Origin: JACKII01 sp963807085
GTDB taxonomy: Bacteria > Pseudomonadota > Alphaproteobacteria > Bin95
Assembly (NCBI GenBank): GCA_963807085.1
Contig: CAWEBB010000034.1
Coordinates: forward strand, 1-64,000
Direction: 5' to 3'
DNA length: 64,000 bases
Numbering within the stretch: position 1 is the stretch's first letter; each line of letters begins with the position of its first letter. The notes beneath the pieces were generated by a model. That model was not told where the DNA came from, did not search any database, and saw only the letters and a list, made by a program, of their open reading frames with translations. Below, piece after piece: positions 52,098 through 61,313 of this stretch. The position numbers and the translations under genes were made by a program.

Positions 52098-52511
52098 TCA
52101 GCCCGGCATGGCCTCGAACGTCGGCAATCCGTCGTCCATCCAGGCCCAGTGTTGGGCGCTCTTCAGGTAGATGTTCCTGCTCGGCCGGTAGATCGACGGA
52201 TCGTCCAGGCTGCCGGCGTAAAGAACGATTTCACCGGCGCGCGCCGGGTTCTTCAGAAATACCGGCGAGCCGCACTCCGGGCAAAAGCCGCGGGAAAGCG
52301 TACTGCCGCTATCGGCCACCCGGTCAAACCATTTCGGTTCGCCGCTCTCTAACGTGAACTCGTCCAACAGCACCAGCACCGCCGGAAAGAAGGCGCTGCC
52401 GGTTGCCTGCTGGCAGTCGCGGCAATGGCAGTTGCCCATATATTTGGGCTGGCCGGTGACCTTGTAACGGACGGCGCCGCAGGCACAGCCGCCGGTGATC
52501 GCCTCTGTCAT
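52098..52511 (-). CDS. GFA/CENP-V-family zinc protein
   Basis: 137 residues. The Zn-binding cysteines occur as TEAITGGCACGAVRYKVTGQ, YMGNCHCRDCQQATGSAFFP and STLSRGFCPECGSPVFLKNP, the glutathione-dependent formaldehyde-activating (GFA) fold. Start MTEAITGG has GGAGGGACAG upstream. Family members are rarely proved to be GSH-formaldehyde enzymes, so the exact reaction is unclear. Convergent with the FAD oxidase. Confidence 0.88.
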   Translation of the reverse strand: MTEAITGGCACGAVRYKVTGQPKYMGNCHCRDCQQATGSAFFPAVLVLLDEFTLESGEPKWFDRVADSGSTLSRGFCPECGSPVFLKNPARAGEIVLYAGSLDDPSIYRPSRNIYLKSAQHWAWMDDGLPTFEAMPG

Positions 52512-52577
52512 CTGTCCCTCCATTGTCGGATCGGTTAACATAGATAGCCCAAGCCGCCGTCGCCTGTCACTCGCGTG

Positions 52578-54083
52578 TCACCCCCAACGCTTTCCCCGGA
52601 AAGGCTCTCCCATCGGCCCCAACCGGACGCCCGCGCGCAGGTTCCGGTAGGGCAGGGCGGCCGGGTCGGCGGTGACGGGGCCGGGTGCGGTCGCTACCAG
52701 GATCTTGCCACGGTCGAAGGTGAAATCGGCGCGAAAGTGCACCGAGGATTTCACCACTAGTATGTCGGTCTCTTCCGGCTCTACGCCCAGGCAGCGGAAC
52801 ATTTCCTTGTCGGCCGCCTGCACCTTACGGCTCGCGACCGCGACGCGCACGCCGCTTTCGCCGACACGCAACAGCGCCATCGGGCCGAGGTCCATGTCGT
52901 TGCCGCCATAGAAAGGGCCGGTGCAATGGAAGCGCCCGCTACCCAAGCGCTCGACCGTTGCGGGCAGGGTGAAGGTTTCGTCGCCCGGCCAGTTGCCGCC
53001 AAAATTGGCTTGGATGGTCGCGCCTTCGCCGGCGGCATGGGCCGCCTCCGCCAATGCCGGGTCGATATAGAGCCCGAACGCGGCGCCGTTCGCGCCGCCC
53101 TCGACCAGGGCCTTCAGCATGCCGGCGGTGTTGCCATCGCCACCCCCGCCCGGATTGTCCTGGGTGTCGGCGATGACAACCGGACGCACGCCTTCCGCCG
53201 CGAGCCGCTGGGCTTCCGCCACGGCGTCGGCCGGCGAGTAATACCCGCCGTCGAATGCCGCCCGCCGCGCCTCAATATCGGCCGCAATGGTGTCGGCGGC
53301 TTCATCGGCGGCGTCTTGGGTCGAGGCGTAGGCGAGGATGGCAGGCCCGCAATCGTGAATATCCGCGGGCGGGAAGCCGGGCGTGAAGGACGTGGTCCAG
53401 ACTTCGTTCTTCTCCATGGCCGCCATGGCGTCAAAAACCGACTTGGCCGGGTCCATCAGCGTGCATTGCCAGTTGATGGAGATGAGGAAATCCAGCTTGC
53501 GCCATGCCTTGTGCGGCCGGCCCTCCCGCAGGATGCGCTGCATAACCGCCGCCGCACGCGCGCCGGTTTCCGCCATGTCAACATGCGGATAGGTGCGGTA
53601 GCCGATCAGCGCATCGGCCGCGTCCATCATCGCCTGGGTGACGTTGGCGTGCAGGTCGAGGCAGACGACCAGCGGCACGTCCGGCCCGATCGCGGCGCGC
53701 ACGCGCTGCAACAACGGGCCCTCGCCGTCCTCCAGATGCTCGCAGACCATGGCGCCGTGCAGGTCCAGGAACACCGCATCGACCGTACCCAGCCCTTGCA
53801 ACTCCTCCAGCATCATGCCGGTGATGCGCTCGTAGGCGTCCTGCTCCACATGCGCCGATGGGCTGGCGTTGCACCAGACCGTGGGCAGCAATTCCCAGTC
53901 TGCGGGCACGGCCCCGGCAAAGCCCGGCAGCGGAATGTTCTTGCCGGCCAGCACTTCCAGCATGCCGTTGCCACGCTGGAGCCCCGGCCAGCCGTCGGTG
54001 CGGGCGAAGTGTTCATAGGTCGCCTTGGTCGGGGCAAATGTGTTGGTTTCGTGATGAAAACCGCCTACGGCGATGCGTGTCAT
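52578..54083 (-). CDS. MlrC-family metallopeptidase-like protein
   Basis: 501 residues. N-terminus TRIAVGGFHHETNTFAPTKA (metal ligands), DAVFLDLHGAMVCEHLEDGE and VPLVVCLDLHANVTQAMMDA, DALIGYRTYPHVDMAETGAR (conserved), plus the second MlrC domain (RPVVIADTQDNPGGGGDGNT, FRCLGVEPEETDILVVKSSV). Named after the enzyme that finishes microcystin breakdown. Most homologues sit in amide/peptide catabolic loci and have unknown substrates. Starts 13 bp after the adjoining reductase gene, so co-transcribed. Confidence 0.9.
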   Translation of the reverse strand: MTRIAVGGFHHETNTFAPTKATYEHFARTDGWPGLQRGNGMLEVLAGKNIPLPGFAGAVPADWELLPTVWCNASPSAHVEQDAYERITGMMLEELQGLGTVDAVFLDLHGAMVCEHLEDGEGPLLQRVRAAIGPDVPLVVCLDLHANVTQAMMDAADALIGYRTYPHVDMAETGARAAAVMQRILREGRPHKAWRKLDFLISINWQCTLMDPAKSVFDAMAAMEKNEVWTTSFTPGFPPADIHDCGPAILAYASTQDAADEAADTIAADIEARRAAFDGGYYSPADAVAEAQRLAAEGVRPVVIADTQDNPGGGGDGNTAGMLKALVEGGANGAAFGLYIDPALAEAAHAAGEGATIQANFGGNWPGDETFTLPATVERLGSGRFHCTGPFYGGNDMDLGPMALLRVGESGVRVAVASRKVQAADKEMFRCLGVEPEETDILVVKSSVHFRADFTFDRGKILVATAPGPVTADPAALPYRNLRAGVRLGPMGEPFRGKRWG

Positions 54084-54096
54084 ATCGTTGGGGTCC

Positions 54097-55179
54097 TCAA
54101 GTCGGCAGCCAGCGTTCTTGTTGCAGGCGCTTCAGCCACCAGACAATGCTTTGTTCGGTGTCGAACATTTTGGTGAACCCCGCCCGGTTCAGCTTGACCG
54201 GGCTGAGCACCGATGGGTGCGGGTGCTCGATGCCGGTCGCCAGAGAGCGGTCGGTGAACTGCCAGGACGAGCCGATCCACTCGGCGAGCGTGTGCCGGCG
54301 CAGGTCGTATTTCTCGAGCATGCGGCCCCAGGCGTCCTCTTGGTCCGGCATGGTTTCTTCGAGTTGCTCGGGCGCGGGCTCGGCCAACGGCATGGCGAAG
54401 GTTGCGGCGATGCAGTGGAAAATATGCGGCCAGACCAGCACGTCGCCGTTGATGACGTTGAAGGTTTCGTTTTGGGCCGCATCCGCCTCGCCGCCCCAGC
54501 AAATCGCTTCCGCCAGTAGGCGCGTATCAGTAGCCGCCGTCACCAGTTCGCCACCGCCCGGAAATGTCAGCGGCAAGCCCTGTTCCCGCCGGAGGGCGGC
54601 ATAGACGCCTAGCGCGCCGATGATATTCATTGGGCTGCCCAGCGCATTGCCGAATAGCGCCTGCGGCCGCCAGATGCTGAAGCTCCATCCCCGGCCAATG
54701 TTTTGCCGCTCGCGGATCAGGTCTTCCTGCAACCAGTAGAAATTTTCGTGATCGTGGCGCGGCCAGTGCTCCTTTGCCGGTACCCGGATCGGCTCCACAT
54801 GCACGCCATAGGCCTTGGTCCCCTGCAACAGCGAGACATGCCGCAACTCGGGGGAGGTCGGCTCGACCGCGTCCAGCAGGTTCAGCAGCATGGCGCGATT
54901 GACGGCCATCTGCTCGGGATCGCGCCAGCCTGCGATGAGGTCCGGCTTTTCGTATAGCGCCGCGAACACAATCTGCGTAACGCCATCCAGCCCGCCCAGC
55001 AACTCCCGGCAGGCCGCGGGGTCGGTCAGGTCGGCAGCGACATGCATTGCTCCCGGCAGGTGTGGGTCCCGGCGGCTGACCGCGACCACATCCGCATCGC
55101 CCGTCTGCAGCAGATGTTCGGCCACGGCCTTTCCGACCAGCCCGGTTGCGCCGGCAACCAGCACGCGCCGTCGCGTCAT
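54097..55179 (-). CDS. PRISE/SDR-type NAD(P)-dependent enone reductase
   Basis: 360 residues from MTRRRVLVAGATGLVGKAVA (Rossmann GxxGxxG). SLLQGTKAYGVHVEPIRVPA and HENFYWLQEDLIRERQNIGR supply the catalytic Lys/Tyr of the progesterone 5-beta-reductase/iridoid synthase (PRISE) group, which reduce C=C bonds next to carbonyls. RGWSFSIWRPQALFGNALGS is the usual family segment. Upstream of mlrC in the same operon and divergent from the FAD monooxygenase, with only 65 bp between the two starts. Confidence 0.85.
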   Translation of the reverse strand: MTRRRVLVAGATGLVGKAVAEHLLQTGDADVVAVSRRDPHLPGAMHVAADLTDPAACRELLGGLDGVTQIVFAALYEKPDLIAGWRDPEQMAVNRAMLLNLLDAVEPTSPELRHVSLLQGTKAYGVHVEPIRVPAKEHWPRHDHENFYWLQEDLIRERQNIGRGWSFSIWRPQALFGNALGSPMNIIGALGVYAALRREQGLPLTFPGGGELVTAATDTRLLAEAICWGGEADAAQNETFNVINGDVLVWPHIFHCIAATFAMPLAEPAPEQLEETMPDQEDAWGRMLEKYDLRRHTLAEWIGSSWQFTDRSLATGIEHPHPSVLSPVKLNRAGFTKMFDTEQSIVWWLKRLQQERWLPT

Positions 55180-55244
55180 GCGTGTCTCCCCTTCGTCTTC
55201 ATGGTATGGAAGCGGAGTTTGCGTCAGTCCCCGGAGAAGACTCA

Positions 55245-56507
55245 ATGGAAACGCTCATCGCTGGCGGCGGAATCGGCGGTTTGGTCACCGCGCTGAGCCT
55301 GCACGCGGCCGGGATCCACTGTTCGATTTACGAGACCGTACGAACCCTGCGGCCGCTGGGTGTGGGAATCAACATTCTGCCGCATGCCGTGCGCGAACTG
55401 ACCGAGCTGGGCTTGCAGGAAAAGCTGGCGGCAACCGCGATTCCCACCGCTGAGCTGGTCTATGCCAACCGGCACGGCCAGGAGATCTGGAGGGAGCCCA
55501 GGGGTGAGGCTGCGGGCTATCACTGGCCACAGTACTCGATCCATCGCGGCGCGCTGCAGATGCTGCTGCTCGATGCGGTGCGGGAGCGGCTGGGAAGCGA
55601 CCGGGTGTTGACGGCGCATCAGCTCGTCGATTTCAGCCAGTCGGACGACGGGGTGAGCGCCGTGTTCGCACAACCGGGCGGTGCGCGGACCAGAGCTGAG
55701 GGCGACCTGTTGGTCGGCGCGGACGGCATCCATTCGACCGTCCGCAAGCGCTTCTACCCGGACGAGGGCGAGCCGATCTGGAACGGCAACGTGCTCTGGC
55801 GGGCGACCACCCGCGCCGAGCCCTATCTTTCCGGCCGCAGCATGGTGATGGCGGGGCATCAGGCAAAAAAGTTCGTCTGTTACCCGATCTCAAAGGCGGC
55901 AGAGGATGAGGGCGAGGCCTTGATCAACTGGATCGCCGAAATCCGCTTCACCGACCTGAAAACCTGGCGCAAAGGCGACTGGAACCGGCAGGTGCCGGTC
56001 TCCGATTTCCTGCCGGCGTTCGAGGATTGGGATTTCGGCTGGCTGAAAGTCCCGGACATCATTCGCGGCGCGGACGCGGCCTACGAGTATCCGATGGTCG
56101 ACCGCGACCCGGTGGACGCCTGGAGTTTCGGACGGGTCACGCTGCTGGGCGACGCGGCGCATCCGATGTATCCGATCGGCTCGAACGGGGCGAGCCAGGC
56201 GATCCTGGACGCGCGGCGGCTCGCCTGGCACCTGGCGAATGCCGGCGAGGTCGAACAAGGCTTGCGAGCCTATGACGCGGAGCGCCGCCCGGCGACGGCG
56301 CAGATCGTGCTGGCCAACCGCCAGAACGGCCCGGAACAGGCGATGGAGATGGTGCACGAGCGCGCACCGGAAGGGTTCCGCAACCTCTCGGATATTGTTT
56401 CGGCCGAAGAACTGGCGCAGACGGCCGACCGCTACAAGGCACTGGCCGGGTTCGACAAAGACACGCTGAACACCCGCGAGTCCTGGAATGCGGTCTATGA
56501 GGGATAA
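55245..56507 (+). CDS. FAD-dependent aromatic hydroxylase family (salicylate hydroxylase-like)
   Basis: 420 residues. METLIAGGGIGGLVTALSLH (FAD ADP motif), GDLLVGADGIHSTVRKRFYP (DG motif), and GRVTLLGDAAHPMYPIGSNG (GD motif) are all intact. GGAGAAG precedes the ATG. Group A flavoprotein monooxygenases use NAD(P)H and oxygen to hydroxylate aromatic or related rings. Divergent from the reductase-mlrC pair and followed by an LLM-type oxidoreductase. Confidence 0.88.
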   Translation: METLIAGGGIGGLVTALSLHAAGIHCSIYETVRTLRPLGVGINILPHAVRELTELGLQEKLAATAIPTAELVYANRHGQEIWREPRGEAAGYHWPQYSIHRGALQMLLLDAVRERLGSDRVLTAHQLVDFSQSDDGVSAVFAQPGGARTRAEGDLLVGADGIHSTVRKRFYPDEGEPIWNGNVLWRATTRAEPYLSGRSMVMAGHQAKKFVCYPISKAAEDEGEALINWIAEIRFTDLKTWRKGDWNRQVPVSDFLPAFEDWDFGWLKVPDIIRGADAAYEYPMVDRDPVDAWSFGRVTLLGDAAHPMYPIGSNGASQAILDARRLAWHLANAGEVEQGLRAYDAERRPATAQIVLANRQNGPEQAMEMVHERAPEGFRNLSDIVSAEELAQTADRYKALAGFDKDTLNTRESWNAVYEG

Positions 56508-56621
56508 GGCCAGTCAGCGCTGGCGGATGGCTCGACCAAGTTAGCCCTGGTCCTGGGCAGAACGCCAAGCCATAATGCCACTAAAGTCTATAGTGATGCG
56601 CCGTCTAAGGAAACCTCGACC

Positions 56622-57761
56622 ATGAAACCGCTCGAGTTTGGATGGTTCTTGCCCACCAGTGGCGACACCCAGGCCTATGGGGTCGAAGAGGAAACCATCA
56701 GCACAACGCCCGAACATTTGAGCAAGGTCGTTCAGGCGGCAGAGGCGGCCGAGTTCGAGTATATGCTGATCCCGGTCGCGCGGTACTGTTGGGAGGCGTA
56801 CATTTCCGGCGCCTTCATGGCCGCGCAGACCAGCCGCATCGCGCCGCTGATTGCCGCCCGGCCGGGCTATATGAACCCGGTGCTGCTGGCAAAGATGATT
56901 TCGACCTTCGACCAGATGTCGGGCGGGCGCATCTGCGTGAACCTGATAGCGGGCCAGGCGGACCAGGAAATCCTCTCGGAGGGAATTTCGCTCGCGAAAG
57001 AAGACCGCTATGCGATCATGGAGGAAGAGGTCACGATCCTGAAGCAGCTGTGGACATCGGACGATCCGGTCTACTTCAAAGGCCGCTTCCACGAAGTCAA
57101 TGGAGCGATTGTCGTCCCCAAACCGCTGCAACAACCCTACCCCAAATTCTATCTGGGCGGCGGGTCCGATGAAGCCTGGAACCTGTCCGCCAGGCACTCC
57201 GACGTGCATTTGTTCTGGGGCGACCTGCCGGAGAGGATCGCGGATAACATCGCAGAAATTCGAAAGCGCGCCGCCGCATTCGGGCGCGAGGATGCGATCG
57301 GCTTCGGCATGCGTCTGCAAATGATCTGCCGCGAGACGGAAGAAGAAGCGATGGAGGCGGCCGACAAGTTGATCCGCAACATTCCTGAGGCGGCGCGGGA
57401 AGGACTGAAACGCTATACCGCTTCGTCAAAGGCGAATGCGCGCGTGCAGGAACTGGCGGCGGAAAAGGGCATGTGGATCGCGCCGCATCTCTGGAGCGGG
57501 CTTACCCGCTTCCGGCCCGGCGCCGGTATCGCGGTGGTCGGCAATCCGGAGCAGTGCGCGGCGACACTCCAGCAGTTCATCGACGCCGGCTGCCATTCGT
57601 TTTGCCTCTCGGGCTATCTGCACCATCAGGAGGCCGAGCGGTTCGGCAAGTGGGTTCGGCCAATCCTGAAGACGCAGAATCCGGACCGTTTCAACGGCGG
57701 GGGCCGCGAGTTGCGCGAACGCAAGCCGCAGGCGGTCCGAAAGCTAGCTCACATCTATTGA
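56622..57761 (+). CDS. LLM-class flavin-dependent oxidoreductase, SsuD-like
   Basis: 379 residues of the bacterial luciferase-like TIM-barrel family: LEFGWFLPTSGDTQAYGVEE, RIAPLIAARPGYMNPVLLAK, STFDQMSGGRICVNLIAGQA and QPYPKFYLGGGSDEAWNLSA. Closest in style to alkanesulfonate/alkane monooxygenases using reduced FMN. Some members use F420H2, and an FbiC gene lies 33 kb to the left, but nothing here proves which cofactor is used. Co-oriented with the FAD monooxygenase. Confidence 0.88.
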   Translation: MKPLEFGWFLPTSGDTQAYGVEEETISTTPEHLSKVVQAAEAAEFEYMLIPVARYCWEAYISGAFMAAQTSRIAPLIAARPGYMNPVLLAKMISTFDQMSGGRICVNLIAGQADQEILSEGISLAKEDRYAIMEEEVTILKQLWTSDDPVYFKGRFHEVNGAIVVPKPLQQPYPKFYLGGGSDEAWNLSARHSDVHLFWGDLPERIADNIAEIRKRAAAFGREDAIGFGMRLQMICRETEEEAMEAADKLIRNIPEAAREGLKRYTASSKANARVQELAAEKGMWIAPHLWSGLTRFRPGAGIAVVGNPEQCAATLQQFIDAGCHSFCLSGYLHHQEAERFGKWVRPILKTQNPDRFNGGGRELRERKPQAVRKLAHIY

Positions 57762-57796
57762 GGAGCCGCGGCGGCCAGGAGTTTTCTGATCGGTGG

Positions 57797-59044
57797 CTAG
57801 GCCACCGCCACCCGCCGCGGGCCGGATCGCCAGAGGATCGTCAGGCAGATCAAGAGATTCAGCACGTTCCAGGCGATGCCGTTGACAAACGCGGCGGCAT
57901 AGGAACCGGTGAAATCGTAGATTTCGCCGGAGAGCCAGCCGCCCAGCGCCATGCCGAAAATGGTGCAGGCCATGACGATGCCGATGCGCTGGCCCGCTTC
58001 CTTTGCCGGCATGTACTCGCGCACGATGATGGCGTAACTGGGAACAATGCCGCCTTGGGAAAGGCCAAAAAACAGCGAAACGACATAAAGAGAAATCAGG
58101 CCGTCAAAGGGGATATAGAAGAACAGCGCCGACCCTTGCAGCACCGAACTTAGCAACAGCACCCGGATCCCGCCGATATAGTCGGCCAGAAAGCCTGTCG
58201 CGAGGCGGCTGATGACGCCTGCCGCCAGCATCAGCGACAGCATTTCCGCACCCGGCGCCGCGCCATAGCCAAGATCGACGCAGTAGGAGACAATATGGAC
58301 CTGCGGCATCGACATGGCGACGCAACAGCCGACACCCGCAAGCATCAGCAGCCATTGCAGTTGGCGGGGCGAAAAGGACGACTGCTGCAAAGGTTCTTCG
58401 GCCAGTTGCATGGTGCCGTCGGCTGCCATGGTTCGGGGCGGGCGCCGGCGCAGCAGCAGGGCGAGCGGCACCATGCTGACCAGGCAGAACAGGCCGATCC
58501 ATTCATAGGCATCGCGCCAGCCGTCGGTCGCCACCAGTAGCTGAACCGGCGTCGGCCAGATCGCCCCGGATAGGTAGTTGCCTGTCGCCGCTGCGGCGAC
58601 CGCGAGGCCCCGGCGTTTCCGGAACCAGTGAGAGAGATCGGCGATCAACGGGGAAAACGCGCCGCCCGTGCCGACTCCGATCAGGACACCCTGAACCAGC
58701 GTCAGTTGCCAGATGGCCGTTGCCTGCGCGGCCAGCAAAAAGCCGATGCAAAGCAAGACGGCGGATCCTATCACCGGCATCGTAATGCCCAGGCGGTCCG
58801 AGAAGCGGCCGATGATGATGTTGCCGAGCCCGAACCCGATCATGGTAGCCGCGTAGGGCAGCGAGGCGCCGGCCCGGTCGACCGCGAACTCCGCCTGCGC
58901 TTCCGGCAGCACGACGACGGCGACCCACATGCCGACGCTGCCGATCGTGCCCAAGAGCAGTGTTATGGCAAGCCGCAAACAGGCATAGGGGCTATCGACC
59001 GCCGGCGTCCAAAAGGATGCCTGCTCGAAGCGAGGCATGAGCAT
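57797..59044 (-). CDS. Major facilitator superfamily transporter
   Basis: 415 residues and about 12 helices. The loop 2-3 motif is IIIGRFSDRLGITMPVIGSA, with LTLVQGVLIGVGTGGAFSPL (helix 4), GLAVAAAATGNYLSGAIWPT (motif C-like region) and SQGGIVPSYAIIVREYMPAK in the second half. Overall it resembles oxalate/formate-antiporter-like and monocarboxylate-type MFS proteins. Convergent with the LLM oxidoreductase; likely imports a substrate of the neighbouring oxygenases (inference). Confidence 0.85.
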   Translation of the reverse strand: MLMPRFEQASFWTPAVDSPYACLRLAITLLLGTIGSVGMWVAVVVLPEAQAEFAVDRAGASLPYAATMIGFGLGNIIIGRFSDRLGITMPVIGSAVLLCIGFLLAAQATAIWQLTLVQGVLIGVGTGGAFSPLIADLSHWFRKRRGLAVAAAATGNYLSGAIWPTPVQLLVATDGWRDAYEWIGLFCLVSMVPLALLLRRRPPRTMAADGTMQLAEEPLQQSSFSPRQLQWLLMLAGVGCCVAMSMPQVHIVSYCVDLGYGAAPGAEMLSLMLAAGVISRLATGFLADYIGGIRVLLLSSVLQGSALFFYIPFDGLISLYVVSLFFGLSQGGIVPSYAIIVREYMPAKEAGQRIGIVMACTIFGMALGGWLSGEIYDFTGSYAAAFVNGIAWNVLNLLICLTILWRSGPRRVAVA

Positions 59045-59190
59045 TTTCCAGAGTGCGAGGGTTATAGCGTGATCGGACTACCGGAAAACTGTAAGGCAGC
59101 CTGCCGAACATTTGGCATTTTTTCCACAAAGGGGAAAGCCATCGGGAAAAGCCGGCGCGGCTCGTGACGGTCAGGGCACGGAGAATTGGC

Positions 59191-60045
59191 CTACACCGTC
59201 AAAAAGGTCTTTTCCCGGGCGACGATGGTGTCCGGAAGGTGCTGCGCCGCTTTCGCGCCCAGCGCGTCCAGCTCCGCATCGGTGCGGCAGGGGTCATGAT
59301 GGAACAGCACCAGCTTTCTGGCGCCCGCCAGTTGGGCCAGGCGCACGCCCTCCCGCCAGGTCGAGTGGCCCCAATCGGGCCGTTTCGCGAACTCGGCCTC
59401 GGTAAACATCGCATCGTAAATCACCAGGTTGGCATCGCGGATCAGTGCCGCGATATTCTGGTTGGTTTCTCCGGGAACATGGGTGGTGTCGGAGACGTAG
59501 CAGACGGAGCGGCCGTCGAACTCAACCCGATATCCGACCGCGTCGTTGGGATGATCCAGCATCGCCGTCTTGACCAAAATCTCGGGCCCCAAGACCAAGG
59601 CGTCACCCGCACGGAAATCGCAATATTTCACCTGTTTGCTGAACGCGTCGAGCGGCACCGGAAAGAGCGGCGCCGACATCAACTGGCTCAACGCCTGCTC
59701 AATGGTGATGCGCGGTAGCAGATGGCCGGCCCAAATGCGGAACAGGTTGCCCGGAACGAACGCGGGTGCGAAAAAGGGCAGCCCTTCGATATGATCCAGA
59801 TGAGTATGAGAGAGCAGCAGATCGAAATCCGCCGGCCCTTCGCCCAACATCTCCCGCCCCAGCATACGCAGCCCGGTGCCGGCGTCGATGACGATCCGCC
59901 GCTCACCACACCGGATCTCAACACAGGAGGTGTTGCCGCCGTACTGCACGGTCTCGGCCCCCGGCGTGGCCACGCTGCCCCGCACACCCCAAAACCGGAC
60001 GGTGAACTGCTGCCTTTCAATGCCACTCTGTAGAGAACCGCTCAC
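59191..60045 (-). CDS. MBL-fold hydrolase, RNase Z/phosphodiesterase-like
   Basis: 284 residues. FTVRFWGVRGSVATPGAETV and GGNTSCVEIRCGERRIVIDA start the fold; metal ligands LLLSHTHLDHIEGLPFFAPA (HxHxDH), LDHPNDAVGYRVEFDGRSVC and WGHSTWREGVRLAQLAGARK with LFHHDP. This is the pattern of the PqqB/RNase Z-like subgroup, including 3',5'-cyclic-nucleotide phosphodiesterases. It is upstream of a response regulator on the same strand. Confidence 0.82.
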   Translation of the reverse strand: MSGSLQSGIERQQFTVRFWGVRGSVATPGAETVQYGGNTSCVEIRCGERRIVIDAGTGLRMLGREMLGEGPADFDLLLSHTHLDHIEGLPFFAPAFVPGNLFRIWAGHLLPRITIEQALSQLMSAPLFPVPLDAFSKQVKYCDFRAGDALVLGPEILVKTAMLDHPNDAVGYRVEFDGRSVCYVSDTTHVPGETNQNIAALIRDANLVIYDAMFTEAEFAKRPDWGHSTWREGVRLAQLAGARKLVLFHHDPCRTDAELDALGAKAAQHLPDTIVAREKTFLTV

Positions 60046-60144
60046 CGCCGTTCACGCCTTTCACTCTCAGCAGCGACACCCGCCCTTGTGTAATGCCGGT
60101 GTTCCGCCCTTCGGAAGCCTTTGCTTGCGCGGCTCTTCGTACTG

Positions 60145-60831
60145 TTACGGAACCAGCTTATAGCCACCGGTTTCAGTTACCAAGATCTTTGCTTCCGACG
60201 GGTCGGTTTCGATCTTTTGGCGCAAACGATAGACGTGCGTCTCAAGCGTGTGGGTCGTGACCCCGGGATTGTAGCCCCAGACTTCGTGCAGCAGCGTCTC
60301 GCGATCGATAACGCGCTGCCCGGCACGATACAGGAATTTCAGAATAGCGGTTTCCTTTTCGGTAAGCCGTACCTTCCGGTCCGTCCCGTTTTCCAACATC
60401 ATCTTGGCCGATGGGCGGAAGGTGTAGGGGCCAATCGCAAAGACCGCATCTTCACTCTGGGCATGTTGGCGCAAATGGGCGCGCAAACGGGCCAGCAACA
60501 CCCCGATCCGGAACGGCTTGGAAATAAAATCGTTCGCACCGGAATCCAGGCTCAGAATGGTGTCGGCATCGCCCTCCGCGGCGGTCAGCATCAGAATGGG
60601 GCAGGCCACTCCGTTGCGCCGCATAATCCGGCAAACCTCCCTGCCATCCATATCCGGCAGGCCAATATCCAAAATAATAGCATCATAATGGCGGTCCTTC
60701 GCCGCCTCCAAAGCCTCCGCGCCGGTCGCGGCGTGAACGGTTTCAAAGTCTTCATGCAGACGCAATTGTTCTGCCAGCGACTGGCGCAATGGCTCGTCGT
60801 CATCGATCAACAGAATAGCTTGTTGCGCCAT
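60145..60831 (-). CDS. OmpR/PhoB-family two-component response regulator
   Basis: 228 residues from MAQQAILLIDDDEPLRQSLA (AAGGAACG upstream). Receiver domain with acidic pocket DDD, phospho-acceptor Asp55 in IILDIGLPDMDGREVCRIMR, Lys in DFISKPFRIGVLLARLRAHL. The winged-helix output domain contains RKVRLTEKETAILKFLYRAG and TTHTLETHVYRLRQKIETDP. No histidine kinase is adjacent, so the partner is orphaned. Divergent from rpmI. Confidence 0.92.
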   Translation of the reverse strand: MAQQAILLIDDDEPLRQSLAEQLRLHEDFETVHAATGAEALEAAKDRHYDAIILDIGLPDMDGREVCRIMRRNGVACPILMLTAAEGDADTILSLDSGANDFISKPFRIGVLLARLRAHLRQHAQSEDAVFAIGPYTFRPSAKMMLENGTDRKVRLTEKETAILKFLYRAGQRVIDRETLLHEVWGYNPGVTTHTLETHVYRLRQKIETDPSEAKILVTETGGYKLVP

Positions 60832-61075
60832 CGATACGTTCCTTCGTTTCATTGCCAGGGTCATTATCCGGGCCGAATGTTAACGAAATATGGGAAAATT
60901 ACTGATTTTGTCACCCGGCAAAGTGGGTCGGGCGGCAAACTCTCGACTTGCAGACACGCCGAGAGCGGCCTATAAGCCCCACTTTCCGCGAGCAGTCTGG
61001 CGAGTGATGCGGCCTTCGGGCCTGTGTCCGGGCATTGCCAAGGCGGCTCATCATCTTTTAGTCAGAGGACAGAAA

Positions 61076-61276
61076 ATGCCCAAGATGAAGACGAAAAGCA
61101 GCGTCAAACGCCGCTTTAGCCGGACAGGTACCGGCAAAATCAAAATGAACGTGGCGTACAAGCGCCATATCCTCTCCAGCAAGTCCAACAAGATGAAGCG
61201 CCAGGCGCGCGGTACACAGATCATGAGCAAGGCCGACGCAAAAATCGTGCGCCAGTTCATGCCCTACGACCGCTAA
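61076..61276 (+). CDS. rpmI: 50S ribosomal protein L35
   Basis: 66 residues, MPKMKTKSSVKRRFSRTGTG, VAYKRHILSSKSNKMKRQAR and KIVRQFMPYDR; the ATG follows AGAGGACAG. Located 37 bp before rplT. In most bacteria infC sits directly upstream of rpmI; here a 244-bp intergenic stretch and the divergent response regulator gene come first. Confidence 0.97.
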   Translation: MPKMKTKSSVKRRFSRTGTGKIKMNVAYKRHILSSKSNKMKRQARGTQIMSKADAKIVRQFMPYDR

Positions 61277-61313
61277 TCCGCTTCCCGCTTCCGACTCAAA
61301 GGAGAGTTTCAGC

